From Paramesorhizobium sp049065735 (GTDB lineage Bacteria > Pseudomonadota > Alphaproteobacteria > Rhizobiales > Rhizobiaceae), in contig NZ_JBAKHD010000001.1 in assembly GCF_049065735.1 (NCBI RefSeq), forward strand, positions 558,001-622,000: DNA of 64,000 bases. The letters run 5' to 3'. The notes beneath the pieces were generated by a model. The model was not told the origin of the DNA. It did no database searches and was given only the letters and a program-made list of their open reading frames with translations. Positions 7,879 to 15,944 of this stretch are shown here, one piece after another (within the stretch, counting starts at the first letter, position 1; the number at the start of each line of letters is the position of its first letter). Both the position numbers and the translations under genes were made by a program.

Positions 7879-9105
7879 TCACTCCGCCGCCTGCAGCGCT
7901 GGCCTCTCCACCGGGCTCTCGCGGATCGGCCAATGCACCAGCGCCGCGAAGAGACCCAGCACCACGCCGAACCACCACACCGGATCGTAGGAGCCGAAGC
8001 GGTCATAGAGATAACCGCCGAGCCAGACGCCGAGGAACGAGCCGATCTGGTGCGAGAAGAAGACGAGGCCGCCCAGCATTCCTAGATAGCGCGTGCCGAA
8101 CATGATGGCGACGAGGGCATTCGTCGGCGGCACGGTGGACAGCCAAAGAAGCCCCATCAGCCCCGAGAAGATCAGCACCGACATGCCCGACTGCGGCAGC
8201 AGCAGGAAGGCGGCGACGAGCACCGAGCGCGCCAGATAAAGCAGCGACAGGAAAATCGGCTTCGACGTCCTCTGGCTGATGACGCCCGACGCCAGCGAGC
8301 CGATGATATTGAAGAAGCCGATCAGCGCCAGCCCCCACACGGCATAATGCGGCTCGATGCCGATATCCGCGATATAGGCCGGGAAATGCGCGGTGATGAA
8401 GGCCACCTGGAAACCGCAGACGAAGAACCCGGCAGTCAGCAACAGATAGCTCTTATGCCCCAGCGCCTCGCGCAATGCCGCGCCGATGGATTGCTTGTAG
8501 GCATCCTGCGCAATTCGCCCGCTCGACGAATTGCCCCTGAGCGGCACCGCCAGCACGGGGATGACTAGCATGGCGATACCCATATAGACCAGCGCGTCCG
8601 ACCAGCCGAAGCGCTCGATAAGGCCCAGGCTGATCGGCGCGAAGACGAACATGCCCGCCGACCCCGCCGCCGTGCCGAGCCCGAAGACGAAGGTGCGCTT
8701 CTCCGCCGGCACATTGCGCGCGAAGGCGGAGAGCACGATGCCGAACGAGCCCGCTGCAACGCCGAGACCGATGAGAATGCCGCCACCCATATGCAGCCAC
8801 AGCGGCGCGCTCGCATGGGCCATCATCAGAAGCCCGCTCGCATAGAGCAGCGCCGACATGACCAGCACCCGCCATGTGCCATATTTATCCGCAATCGCGC
8901 CGAAAAAGGGTTGCCCCGCGCCCCAGAACAAATTCTGCAGCGCCATGGCGAGGCCGAATGTCGTGCGGTCCCAGCCCTTCTCGCTCAGCATCGGCAGTTG
9001 GAATATGCCCATGGCCGAACGCGGCCCGAAGGTCATCAGCGCAATCAGGCAGCCCGAGGCGATGATGAGCCAGGGCAAATGGTTTTGCTTCGCGGAGGAG
9101 GTCAT
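7879..9105 (-). CDS. MFS transporter, monocarboxylate/oxalate-antiporter-like
   Basis: This is a 408-residue, 12-helix inner-membrane permease. Features include an early FGPRSAMGIFQLPMLSEKGW segment, the loop-2 motif GAIADKYGTWRVL and PTNALVAIMFGTRYLGMLGG in the second half, as in YbfB/OxlT-like families. Substrate cannot be assigned. It is transcribed alone, with an inverted repeat 55 bases upstream as a candidate operator. It is convergent with the small ORF at 7837. Confidence 0.85.
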   Translation of the reverse strand: MTSSAKQNHLPWLIIASGCLIALMTFGPRSAMGIFQLPMLSEKGWDRTTFGLAMALQNLFWGAGQPFFGAIADKYGTWRVLVMSALLYASGLLMMAHASAPLWLHMGGGILIGLGVAAGSFGIVLSAFARNVPAEKRTFVFGLGTAAGSAGMFVFAPISLGLIERFGWSDALVYMGIAMLVIPVLAVPLRGNSSSGRIAQDAYKQSIGAALREALGHKSYLLLTAGFFVCGFQVAFITAHFPAYIADIGIEPHYAVWGLALIGFFNIIGSLASGVISQRTSKPIFLSLLYLARSVLVAAFLLLPQSGMSVLIFSGLMGLLWLSTVPPTNALVAIMFGTRYLGMLGGLVFFSHQIGSFLGVWLGGYLYDRFGSYDPVWWFGVVLGLFAALVHWPIRESPVERPALQAAE

Positions 9106-9159
9106 GGGATGATTCCTGCGTCAATCGGAAGATGTGAATGTAACCACGGACATCGATCA

Positions 9160-9179
9160 TTCAAACGAATTGGTTTGAA
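9160..9179. promoter_or_regulatory. Inverted repeat upstream of the MFS gene (candidate operator)
   Basis: TTCAAAC, a 6-base spacer and GTTTGAA form a perfect 7-bp inverted repeat with an almost symmetric centre. It lies about 55 bases before the MFS start and suits a dimeric repressor. The regulator is not identifiable here. Confidence 0.45.
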
Positions 9180-9210
9180 CCTTTGATCAGGGAATTTGAT
9201 CTTCCGCCTT

Positions 9211-9420
9211 TCCCTCCCTCCTCCCCTTGCGGGGAGGGTGGCCCGAAGGGTCGGGTGGGGGTGGTGACGTTTGCGCTACGTTCGTCGGCAAACGCGCAAA
9301 CGTCACCACCCCCATCCGCCCGCTAACGCGGCGTTCGTCGCTGGAAAAGCCAAATCGTTGGCTTTTCCTCGGCCTTTGGCCGACCGCTCCTCAATCCCCG
9401 CAAGGGGAAGGAGGGTGCGA
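9211..9420. repeat. Family A mosaic palindrome, long form (copy 1)
   Basis: The outer arms contain CCCCTTGCGGGGAGG and CCCCGCAAGGGG. Inner arms contain GTGGTGACGTTTGCG and CGTCACCACCCCCATCCG. The long form adds a further hairpin (GGAAAAGCCAA / TTGGCTTTTCC) and a GCCTTTGGCCGACCG module. Together with the short leader of nadA it fills the 440-base gap between the MFS gene and nadA. It resembles the intergenic mosaic elements described in Rhizobiales (RIME, Bru-RS), but the match to those families was not tested. Confidence 0.85.
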
Positions 9421-9509
9421 ACTTTTTATGACAACCCCGCTTGCAGCGCGGCCATTATGGTCATACTGTCCTGCGCGACGGCATTGGCCGTTTTTCTTTT
9501 GCGCATGAT

Positions 9510-9528
9510 TATGCTCAAAGTGAGCATA
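9510..9528. promoter_or_regulatory. Inverted repeat before nadA, candidate NAD-regulator operator
   Basis: TATGCTCA-AAG-TGAGCATA is a perfect 8-bp inverted repeat ending 19 bases before the nadA ATG. This position would overlap the transcription start or leader. A NadQ/COG4111-type regulator is encoded at 22620-23636, and such regulators are predicted to control nadABC in Rhizobiales. The site is seen; the regulator pairing is inferred. Confidence 0.65.
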
Positions 9529-9547
9529 AATAGCGGGAGGGCATGGC

Positions 9548-10615
9548 ATGACGGCGAATGCGGCAGCAGCAATCACGGCGAAGGCGACCGCGGCGGAGCG
9601 GTTCGGGATAAAGGAAATGCCCGCGCTGGAATTCACGCCCGAGGTGGCGCGGGAGACCGAGCATCTTTACGAGCGCGTGGCGCACCATATCCCGCGCATC
9701 GAATGGCCGGTCCATGCGCCCTATATCGCCGCGATCAACCGGCTGAAGAAGGAGCGCGGGGCCGTCATCCTCGCCCATAATTACCAGACGCCGGAAATCT
9801 TCCACTGCGTGGCCGATATCGTAGGCGACTCGCTGCAGCTCGCCCGCGAGGCGACAAGGGTGGATGCCGAAATCATCGTCCAGTGCGGCGTGCATTTCAT
9901 GGCCGAAACGTCGAAGCTGTTGAACCCGGAAAAGACCGTGCTGATGCCCGACATGGCCGCCGGCTGCTCGCTGGCGGAATCCATCACCGGCGCCGATGTG
10001 CGGCTGCTGCGCGAGACCTATCCGGGCGTACCCATCGTCACCTATGTCAACACATCGGCCGAGGTGAAGGCCGAGAGCGACATCTGCTGCACGTCAGCCA
10101 ATGCGGTGGAGGTGGTGGAAAGCTTCGGCACCGACCGCGTCCTCTGCATCCCCGACGAGTTCCTGGCGCAGAATGTCGCCGCGCAGACAAAGGTCAAGGT
10201 GCTGACGTGGAAGGGCCATTGCGAGGTGCATGAGCGCTTCACGCCTGAGGAATTGCTCGCCTACAAGGAAACCGACCCTTCCATCCAGATCATCGCCCAT
10301 CCCGAATGCCCGCCGGAAGTGGTGGCCGTCTCGGACTTCGCCGGCTCGACCAGCGGCATGATCGATTACGTCCGGAAGAACCGTCCCGCCAAGGTGCTGC
10401 TCGTCACCGAATGCTCCATGGCGTCGAACATCGAGGCGGACTTGCCCGGCGTCGAATTCGTCAAGCCCTGCAACCTCTGCCCCCACATGAAGCGCATCAC
10501 CTTGCCGAAGATTCTGGACAGCCTCCTCTTCATGCGCGAGGAAATCCACGTCGATCCCACAATAGCCGAGCGCGCCCGCCGCGCGGTGGAACGCATGGTA
10601 AATTTGCGGAATTGA
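9548..10615 (+). CDS. nadA: Quinolinate synthase A
   Basis: This 355-residue [4Fe-4S] enzyme (EC 2.5.1.72) condenses iminoaspartate with dihydroxyacetone phosphate to give quinolinate. Recognisable motifs are VILAHNYQTPEIF, VQCGVHFMAET (cluster Cys), MPDMAAGCSLAES, VTYVNTSAEVKAESD, HPECPPEV, TECSMASN and KPCNLCPHMK (cluster Cys). The ATG has GCGGGAGGG upstream. It heads the NAD genes, with a B-family palindrome between it and nadB. Regulation through the 9510 inverted repeat is likely. Confidence 0.97.
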   Translation: MTANAAAAITAKATAAERFGIKEMPALEFTPEVARETEHLYERVAHHIPRIEWPVHAPYIAAINRLKKERGAVILAHNYQTPEIFHCVADIVGDSLQLAREATRVDAEIIVQCGVHFMAETSKLLNPEKTVLMPDMAAGCSLAESITGADVRLLRETYPGVPIVTYVNTSAEVKAESDICCTSANAVEVVESFGTDRVLCIPDEFLAQNVAAQTKVKVLTWKGHCEVHERFTPEELLAYKETDPSIQIIAHPECPPEVVAVSDFAGSTSGMIDYVRKNRPAKVLLVTECSMASNIEADLPGVEFVKPCNLCPHMKRITLPKILDSLLFMREEIHVDPTIAERARRAVERMVNLRN

Positions 10616-10634
10616 GGGAACGTCGATGCTGTTT

Positions 10635-10793
10635 ACCCCCCTCTGCCCTGCCGGGCATCTCCCCCTCAAGGGGGGAGATTGGCTGGCACGACGCTCCGCT
10701 TTCCTTCTGCAACGTTTACGATTGGTGCCGACCGGCCATGACAGTGTAATCTCCCCCCTTGAGGGGGAGATGTCCGGCAGGACAGAGGGGGGT
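10635..10793. repeat. Family B palindrome (copy 1), between nadA and nadB
   Basis: About 48 bases of left arm (CCCCCCTCTGCCCTGCCGGG, then CATCTCCCCCTCAAGGGGGG) are matched by an inverted right arm after about 65 bases. The arms differ at only a few positions. In the nadA-nadB transcript it could fold into a long hairpin and dampen read-through, which is inference. Confidence 0.9.
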
Positions 10794-10830
10794 GTTCGTC
10801 AAGCGCAACGCTTTTCCAACGAGGCCCCCC

Positions 10831-12525
10831 ATGCCCACTAACGACATCATCATCGTCGGCGGTGGTCTCGCAGGCCTCTTCTGCGCGCTCAAACTCGCGC
10901 CGCGTCCGGTCACTGTTCTCGCCGCCGCGCCCATCGGCCATGGCGCGTCGTCGGCGTGGGCGCAAGCTGGCATTGCGGCCGCCGTGGCGGACGGCGATAC
11001 CATCGAGCAGCATCTGGCCGATACGCTCGCCGCAGGCGACGGCATCGTGGACGAGGAAATCGCGAAAGGCATGGTCACTGAGGCCGCCGCGCGTGTCCAT
11101 GATCTCCTTTCCTACGGCGTCCCGTTCGACCGTGATCTTCAGGGGCGTTTGCAGGTCTCCCGCGAGGCGGCGCATTCGCAAAGCCGGGTGGTCCGGGTGC
11201 GCGGCGACATGGCGGGCCGCGCCATCATGCAGGCGCTGGTGGAGGCGGTGCGCCGCACGCCCTCCATCGAGGTGCTGGAAAACTGTATCGCCGAAGACAT
11301 TCTTAAGGAGGGGGGCCGGGTGACCGGCATTCTCGCCCGTGGCGAAGGTGAGCGCTTCCATCTCCCCGCCCGTGCCGTGGTGCTCGCCTCCGGCGGCATC
11401 GGCCATCTCTATGCGGTGACCACCAATCCGCCCGAAGCCCTGGGCATAGGCGTCGGGATGGCCGCGCGGGCCGGGGCAATCGTGGCGGACATGGAGTTCG
11501 TGCAGTTTCACCCCACCGCGCTCGACGTTGGCAAGGACCCCGCACCGCTCGCGACGGAAGCCTTGCGCGGCCATGGCGCGATGCTCGTCAACGACCGCGG
11601 CGAACGCTTCATGCAGGCGCTCCATCCGGCGGCCGAGATGGCCCCGCGCGACGTGGTGGCGCGCGGCATTTTCGCGGAAGTCATGGCGGGGAGGGGCGCA
11701 TGGCTCGACTGCACAAAGGCCGTCGGCGCAAGCTTCCCTGAGGAATTCCCTACCGTTTATGGCTATGCCCGGGAAGTCGGCATCGATCCGGTGACGCAGC
11801 CGATCCCCATCGTCCCGGCAGCGCATTATTTCATGGGCGGTGTTTTGACCGATACCCAGGGCCGAACCTCGCTCGAAGGGTTATGGGCCTGCGGCGAAGT
11901 GGCCTCGACGGGAGTGCATGGCGCCAACCGGCTGGCGTCGAATTCGCTTCTTGAGGCGGTGGTGTTCGCCGCGCGGGTGGCGGGGGATGTTGAGGCGTGT
12001 TTTTCGGTTAAAACATCGCGCAAGGATCACCCCCCTCTGTCCTGCCGGACATCTCCCCCTCAAGGGGGGAGATTGGCCTTCATCGGTGACGGTTCTTCCT
12101 TCGGCAACATTGACGATTGGCGAAATCGGGCCTCCCAGTCAATCTCCCCCCTTGAGGGGGAGATGTCCGGCAGGACAGAGGGGGGCGTCCATTTTAGCTC
12201 GACAGTCGATCATGATAATGCCGTAGCCATCACCCTCCTCCGCAAAACCATGAGCACCCATTTCGGCGTTATCCGCGACCGCACGGGCATGGAGGAGGGC
12301 CTCCACACCATCCTCGCCCTCGAACGCACCAACCGTAACCCCGCCTTCACCAACGCGCTCACTGCCGCCAAACTCGTCGCCGTCAGCGCCTTAAAACGCC
12401 AGGAAAGCCGCGGCGCGCATTTCCGCACCGATTTCCCCGACGCCAAGCCTGAATGGCAACACCGCTCCCGCCTTACCCTTGCCGAAGCCGACGGCTTTAT
12501 CCAGAACCACAGGGAATTTGCCTGA
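10831..12525 (+). CDS. nadB: L-aspartate oxidase carrying an in-frame palindromic repeat
   Basis: This FAD enzyme (EC 1.4.3.16) oxidises aspartate to iminoaspartate for NadA. The product is 564 residues. Seen are the dinucleotide motif IIIVGGGLAGLFCALKLA, SSAWAQAGIAAAV, the active-site region SQSRVVRVRGD, EFVQFHPTAL and GVHGANRLASNSLLEAVVFA. The helical C-terminal domain contains LHTILALERTNRN. Residues 400-453 (HPPLSC to EGGV) are the translation of a B-family palindrome located between the FAD part and the helical domain. Without it the length would be about 510, normal for the family. ATG 10831 is used; upstream codons derive from repeat copy 1. Confidence 0.93.
   Translation: MPTNDIIIVGGGLAGLFCALKLAPRPVTVLAAAPIGHGASSAWAQAGIAAAVADGDTIEQHLADTLAAGDGIVDEEIAKGMVTEAAARVHDLLSYGVPFDRDLQGRLQVSREAAHSQSRVVRVRGDMAGRAIMQALVEAVRRTPSIEVLENCIAEDILKEGGRVTGILARGEGERFHLPARAVVLASGGIGHLYAVTTNPPEALGIGVGMAARAGAIVADMEFVQFHPTALDVGKDPAPLATEALRGHGAMLVNDRGERFMQALHPAAEMAPRDVVARGIFAEVMAGRGAWLDCTKAVGASFPEEFPTVYGYAREVGIDPVTQPIPIVPAAHYFMGGVLTDTQGRTSLEGLWACGEVASTGVHGANRLASNSLLEAVVFAARVAGDVEACFSVKTSRKDHPPLSCRTSPPQGGRLAFIGDGSSFGNIDDWRNRASQSISPLEGEMSGRTEGGVHFSSTVDHDNAVAITLLRKTMSTHFGVIRDRTGMEEGLHTILALERTNRNPAFTNALTAAKLVAVSALKRQESRGAHFRTDFPDAKPEWQHRSRLTLAEADGFIQNHREFA
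12029..12188. repeat. Family B palindrome (copy 2), in frame inside nadB
   Basis: This copy is nearly identical to the arms at 10635-10793 and 35707-35864. The reading frame passes through both arms and the spacer without a stop and joins the two conserved parts of NadB. The arms encode PLSCRTSPPQGGRL and SPLEGEMSGRTEGGV. Confidence 0.93.
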
Positions 12526-13394
12526 TGACCCCCAGACCCAACCCGCCCGTCCTGCCGCGATTACTCATAGAGGATGCGGTGCGCGCCGCGCTGGCCGAGG
12601 ATCTGGGCCGCGCGGGCGACATCACCACGCAAGCCACCATCGCCGAAGGCGCGCAGGCGGAGGCGGTGCTCACCACCCGCGAGGCGGGGATCATCGCCGG
12701 CCTGCCGCTGGCCGAAGCCGCATTCACCCTGCTCGACCCCACCCTTTCCTTCATCGCATTGGCTAGGGATGGCGATAAAGTCACGCCCGGCCAGCCGCTC
12801 GCCCGGGTCGCCGGACATGCCCGCGCCATTCTTTCCGCCGAGCGGGTGGCATTGAATTTCCTGATGTATTTGAGCGGCATCGCCACCTACACCGCGAAAT
12901 TCGCGGATCTCATCGCCCATACGAACGCCAAGGTCTGCGACACGCGCAAGACCGTGCCCGGCATGCGCGCCTTCGCCAAATATGCGGTGCGCTGCGGCGG
13001 CGGCGCCAACCACCGCTTCGGCCTTGATGACGCCATCCTCATCAAGGACAACCACATCGCCGTTGCTGGCGGCGTCACGGAAGCCATCGAAGGGGCGCGC
13101 GCCTATGCCGGGCATCTGGTGAAGATCGAGATCGAGGTGGATACGCTCGAGCAATTGGAACAGGCGCTGGGGGCAGGCGCGGACGTGATCCTCCTCGACA
13201 ACATGTCCCCGCCGGTCCTTGAAAAAGCCGTAAAAATGACCGCAAATCGCGCCAAATTGGAGGCTTCCGGCAACATTTCCTTCGATACGATCCGGGTTAT
13301 TGCGGAAACGGGTGTCGATTATATCTCGACCTCGAAGATCACCATGGCCGCGCCGACGCTGGATGTGGGGCTGGATATAGGGGTCAACCCATGA
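12525..13394 (+). CDS. nadC: Nicotinate-nucleotide pyrophosphorylase (carboxylating)
   Basis: A 289-residue quinolinate phosphoribosyltransferase (EC 2.4.2.19), completing de novo nicotinate mononucleotide synthesis. Seen are EDLGRAGDITTQATI, ERVALNFLMYLSGIATYT, CDTRKTVPGMRAFAKYAVRC, GGGANHRFGLDDAILIKDNH, KIEIEVDTLEQ and ILLDNMSP. Start and nadB stop overlap as TGATG, which indicates coupling. It overlaps panC by four bases, tying NAD and pantothenate synthesis into one transcription unit. Confidence 0.97.
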   Translation: MTPRPNPPVLPRLLIEDAVRAALAEDLGRAGDITTQATIAEGAQAEAVLTTREAGIIAGLPLAEAAFTLLDPTLSFIALARDGDKVTPGQPLARVAGHARAILSAERVALNFLMYLSGIATYTAKFADLIAHTNAKVCDTRKTVPGMRAFAKYAVRCGGGANHRFGLDDAILIKDNHIAVAGGVTEAIEGARAYAGHLVKIEIEVDTLEQLEQALGAGADVILLDNMSPPVLEKAVKMTANRAKLEASGNISFDTIRVIAETGVDYISTSKITMAAPTLDVGLDIGVNP

Positions 13395-14236
13395 ACGTCA
13401 TTTCGACCATCGCGGACCTCCGCGCGGCCTTAAAAACGGAACGCCGTTCCGGTAATACCATCGGCCTCGTGCCGACCATGGGCTATCTCCATATCGGCCA
13501 TCTGACGCTGGCGCGGGAGGCCCGCAAGGCTTGCGATATCACCGTCGTGTCGATCTTCCTCAACCCGACGCAATTCGGTCCGAACGAGGACCTTTCCACC
13601 TATCCCCGCGACCTGAAGCGCGATCTGGAATTGCTGGAAGCGGAGGGTGTCGATTATGTCTTCACCCCTGAGGTGGCTGAGATTTATCGCCCCGGCGCTG
13701 AAACCATCGTGGAAGTGACGAACCTCTCCCGCGTTCTGATGGGAAAACTCCGCCCCGGCCACTTTCGCGGCGTGACGACCGTTGTCACCAAGCTTTTCAA
13801 CATCGTCCAGCCGGATCGCGCCTTCTTCGGCGAGAAGGACTACCAGCAACTCGCCATTATCCGCCGCATGGTGACGGATCTGGATATGCCGGTGGAAATC
13901 ATCGGCGTGCCGACCGTGCGCGAAGAGGACGGCCTCGCCTGCTCCTCGCGCAACGCGCTGCTGACGGCCGAAGACCGCAGGGCCGCCGTGGTGCTGTCGA
14001 AGGCGCTGAACGCAGCGCAAAGCCTGGCCGCACAAGGCGAGCGCTCCGTGACAGCCATCCGCAAGGCGGTGATGAACGTCCTTGAAGCCGAACCGCGTGG
14101 ATCCATCGAGGCGGTGGATATACGCGATGCGGCGGATTTATCGAAGCTTACCGGGAAATTCGAGAAACCCGTCGTGGTGCTCTTAACCGTCCGCTTCGGT
14201 AAGGTGCGGTTGATCGATCAAAGAGTGATAGGGTGA
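13391..14236 (+). CDS. panC: Pantothenate synthetase
   Basis: This 281-residue enzyme (EC 6.3.2.1) joins pantoate and beta-alanine using ATP. It belongs to the HIGH-motif nucleotidyltransferase superfamily: VPTMGYLHIGHLTLAREARK carries the HIGH site. Other motifs are FLNPTQFGPNEDLSTYPR, GHFRGVTTVVTKLFNIVQPD, FGEKDYQQLAIIRRMV and SSRNALL. The four-base overlap with nadC indicates coupling. Length is typical. Confidence 0.97.
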   Translation: MNVISTIADLRAALKTERRSGNTIGLVPTMGYLHIGHLTLAREARKACDITVVSIFLNPTQFGPNEDLSTYPRDLKRDLELLEAEGVDYVFTPEVAEIYRPGAETIVEVTNLSRVLMGKLRPGHFRGVTTVVTKLFNIVQPDRAFFGEKDYQQLAIIRRMVTDLDMPVEIIGVPTVREEDGLACSSRNALLTAEDRRAAVVLSKALNAAQSLAAQGERSVTAIRKAVMNVLEAEPRGSIEAVDIRDAADLSKLTGKFEKPVVVLLTVRFGKVRLIDQRVIG

Positions 14237-14276
14237 ATAGCCGCTTTCACCATTCACTATTCGCCAAGAGGTGCCC

Positions 14277-15092
14277 ATGAGCCGAGAAATCACCACCCGC
14301 CGCGTTACCGCCCCGGAAATCCGCGCGATGAAGGGCGGACGGCCCATTGTGTCGCTCACCGCCTATCACGCCCATACTGCGGCGATTGTCGACCGCTACG
14401 CGGATTTCATGCTGGTGGGCGACAGCCTCGGCATGGTCATGCACGGGATGGATTCTACTATCGGCGTCACGCTCGACATGATGATCGTGCATGGCCGCGC
14501 CGTGGTCCGTGGCTCGAATAAGGCCCTCATCGTCGTGGACATGCCCTTCGGCACCTATGAGGAAAGTCCCTCGGAAGCCTTCCGCAACGCCGCCCGCATC
14601 ATGAAGGAAACCGCTTGCGGCGCGGTGAAGCTGGAGGGTGGCGCGCGCATGGCCGAGACGATCCGTTTTCTCACCGAGCGCGGCATTCCCGTCATGGCGC
14701 ATATCGGCCTGACGCCCCAGTCGGTCAACATCCTCGGCGGCTTCAAGACGCAAGGCCGCGACCCCGCCCATTGGCCGGCGATCAAGGCGGATGCCCAGGC
14801 AGTCGCGGAAGCCGGCGCCTTCGCCGTCGTGCTGGAAGGCATCGTCGAGCCGCTCGCCGCCGAGATCACCCGTGAAACCGCCATCCCCACCATCGGCATC
14901 GGTGCCTCGAAGGAGTGCGACGGGCAGATCCTGGTGCTGGAGGATATGCTGGGCCTCAACCCCCGCCCGCCGAAATTCGTCAAGCAATATGGTGCCGTGG
15001 GGGCGGCCATAGAGGAGGCTGTGAAGGCCTATGCGGAGGATGTGAAGGCGCGGGCGTTTCCGGGGGATGAGCAGGTTTATAAGATGAAGTAG
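14277..15092 (+). CDS. panB: 3-methyl-2-oxobutanoate hydroxymethyltransferase
   Basis: This 271-residue enzyme (EC 2.1.2.11) makes ketopantoate, the first step of pantothenate synthesis. Motifs are VSLTAYHAHTAAIVDR, LVGDSLGMVMHGMDSTIGV, VVDMPFGTYEESP, VKLEGGARMAETI, VMAHIGLTPQSVNILGGFK, LEGIVEPLA and IGIGASKECDGQILVLEDML. The ATG at 14277 has AAGAGG at 6 bases, better than GTG 14271. A 40-base gap after panC holds a short GTGAATAG / CTATTC inverted repeat related to D-family elements. Confidence 0.97.
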   Translation: MSREITTRRVTAPEIRAMKGGRPIVSLTAYHAHTAAIVDRYADFMLVGDSLGMVMHGMDSTIGVTLDMMIVHGRAVVRGSNKALIVVDMPFGTYEESPSEAFRNAARIMKETACGAVKLEGGARMAETIRFLTERGIPVMAHIGLTPQSVNILGGFKTQGRDPAHWPAIKADAQAVAEAGAFAVVLEGIVEPLAAEITRETAIPTIGIGASKECDGQILVLEDMLGLNPRPPKFVKQYGAVGAAIEEAVKAYAEDVKARAFPGDEQVYKMK

Positions 15093-15113
15093 GGGATGGG
15101 CTATCTCAACTTG

Positions 15114-15560
15114 CTAGTGGAACATTTGCATGTCGTCATTCCATGGATCGAATACGACCGCACCGGACGATCTCGTATCCTTCACGTCTCGTGTAACCAG
15201 ATAGAGCTTATATTCAAGCGCGGTCGCGGCGAGCATCGTATCGATTACAGGCGGCGCATGTCCGCTCCCACGTTTGATCTCGCCTGATATCCGTCCCCAG
15301 CGCCAAACGATTGCATCGCTAAGGGAGAGAACACGGTCGCCGAAGCGATCCGCCAGCGCATCGCGTGTCGCCATATAGCGTGGGCGGTCTGGATGATTGG
15401 CGGGTAGATTGTGAATACCTTTGTCGTATTCGCCTAGCGTAAGCACACTGATGAAGAGGCTTTCTTCATCCTGAGCCTCGGCCCAGCGCTTCACCGATGG
15501 AGCGCCATTCGGATTGATCAGAGCGGCTACGACATTGGTGTCAAGCAGCCAACCCCTCAC
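15114..15560 (-). CDS. PIN-domain toxin, VapC/FitB-like
   Basis: A 148-residue predicted Mg-dependent ribonuclease. It has the PIN acidic residues: Asp in MRGWLLDTNVVAALI, Glu in ISVLTLGEYDKGI and Asp in PPVIDTMLAATALEYKL, with LVTRDVKDTRSSGAVVFDPW near the end. The length is normal for VapC. Its start overlaps the antitoxin stop by four bases. The pair lies on the strand opposite panB and may be a small accessory module. Confidence 0.85.
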   Translation of the reverse strand: MRGWLLDTNVVAALINPNGAPSVKRWAEAQDEESLFISVLTLGEYDKGIHNLPANHPDRPRYMATRDALADRFGDRVLSLSDAIVWRWGRISGEIKRGSGHAPPVIDTMLAATALEYKLYLVTRDVKDTRSSGAVVFDPWNDDMQMFH

Positions 15561-15847
15561 AGCTCGACGTCCCTTCCGCGATCTATTTCACGTTCGAGGT
15601 CAAGGCCATCAAGGTGAAGGCTTTCCATGAACTGAACAAATGGCACACGGGGTACCTCCGGCACGAGGCGTTCGAACTCCTCAACGCTCATCACCACGAC
15701 TGCATCGCGGCCACGTACGCTTACGCGCTGCGGCCCCTCTTCGCGGGCGGTTCGCACCACCTCGCTGAAGCGCGCTTTCGCGTCTTCAAGCTTCCATCGG
15801 CCTGTCACCGCTCGCTTCGTTTTTGTTACTTCTATTCGCTTGCTCAT
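15557..15847 (-). CDS. Phd/YefM-type antitoxin
   Basis: A 96-residue antitoxin. The core DAKARFSEVVRTAREEGPQR followed by VSVRGRDAVVVMSVEEFERL is the Phd/YefM fold (helix, beta hairpin, DNA-binding dimer). The acidic C-terminus (LDGLDLEREIDRGRDVEL) would occupy the toxin active site. It is the first gene of a two-gene operon, with the ATGA overlap to the PIN gene. Autorepression is typical of the family. Confidence 0.85.
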   Translation of the reverse strand: MSKRIEVTKTKRAVTGRWKLEDAKARFSEVVRTAREEGPQRVSVRGRDAVVVMSVEEFERLVPEVPRVPFVQFMESLHLDGLDLEREIDRGRDVEL

Positions 15848-15907
15848 CGCTTCACCTAGTCAGATAGTCAGTAAGATACACGGAAAGCCTCCGATAGGCA
15901 AAACAAA

Positions 15908-15939
15908 AAACCCCGCGGATGTTCCCATCCGCGGGGTTT
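15908..15939 (-). terminator. Intrinsic terminator of the RND efflux operon
   Basis: A perfect 14-bp stem (AAACCCCGCGGATG / CATCCGCGGGGTTT) with a 4-base loop lies just beyond the stop of the RND gene. On the minus strand it is followed by a T-rich run, the classical intrinsic terminator form. Confidence 0.9.
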
Positions 15940-15944
15940 CGTTT

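Noticed and set aside
10759..10830. Upstream start for nadB within repeat copy 1
   Set aside because: Those residues come from the right arm of the B repeat. The conserved FAD motif begins just after ATG 10831.
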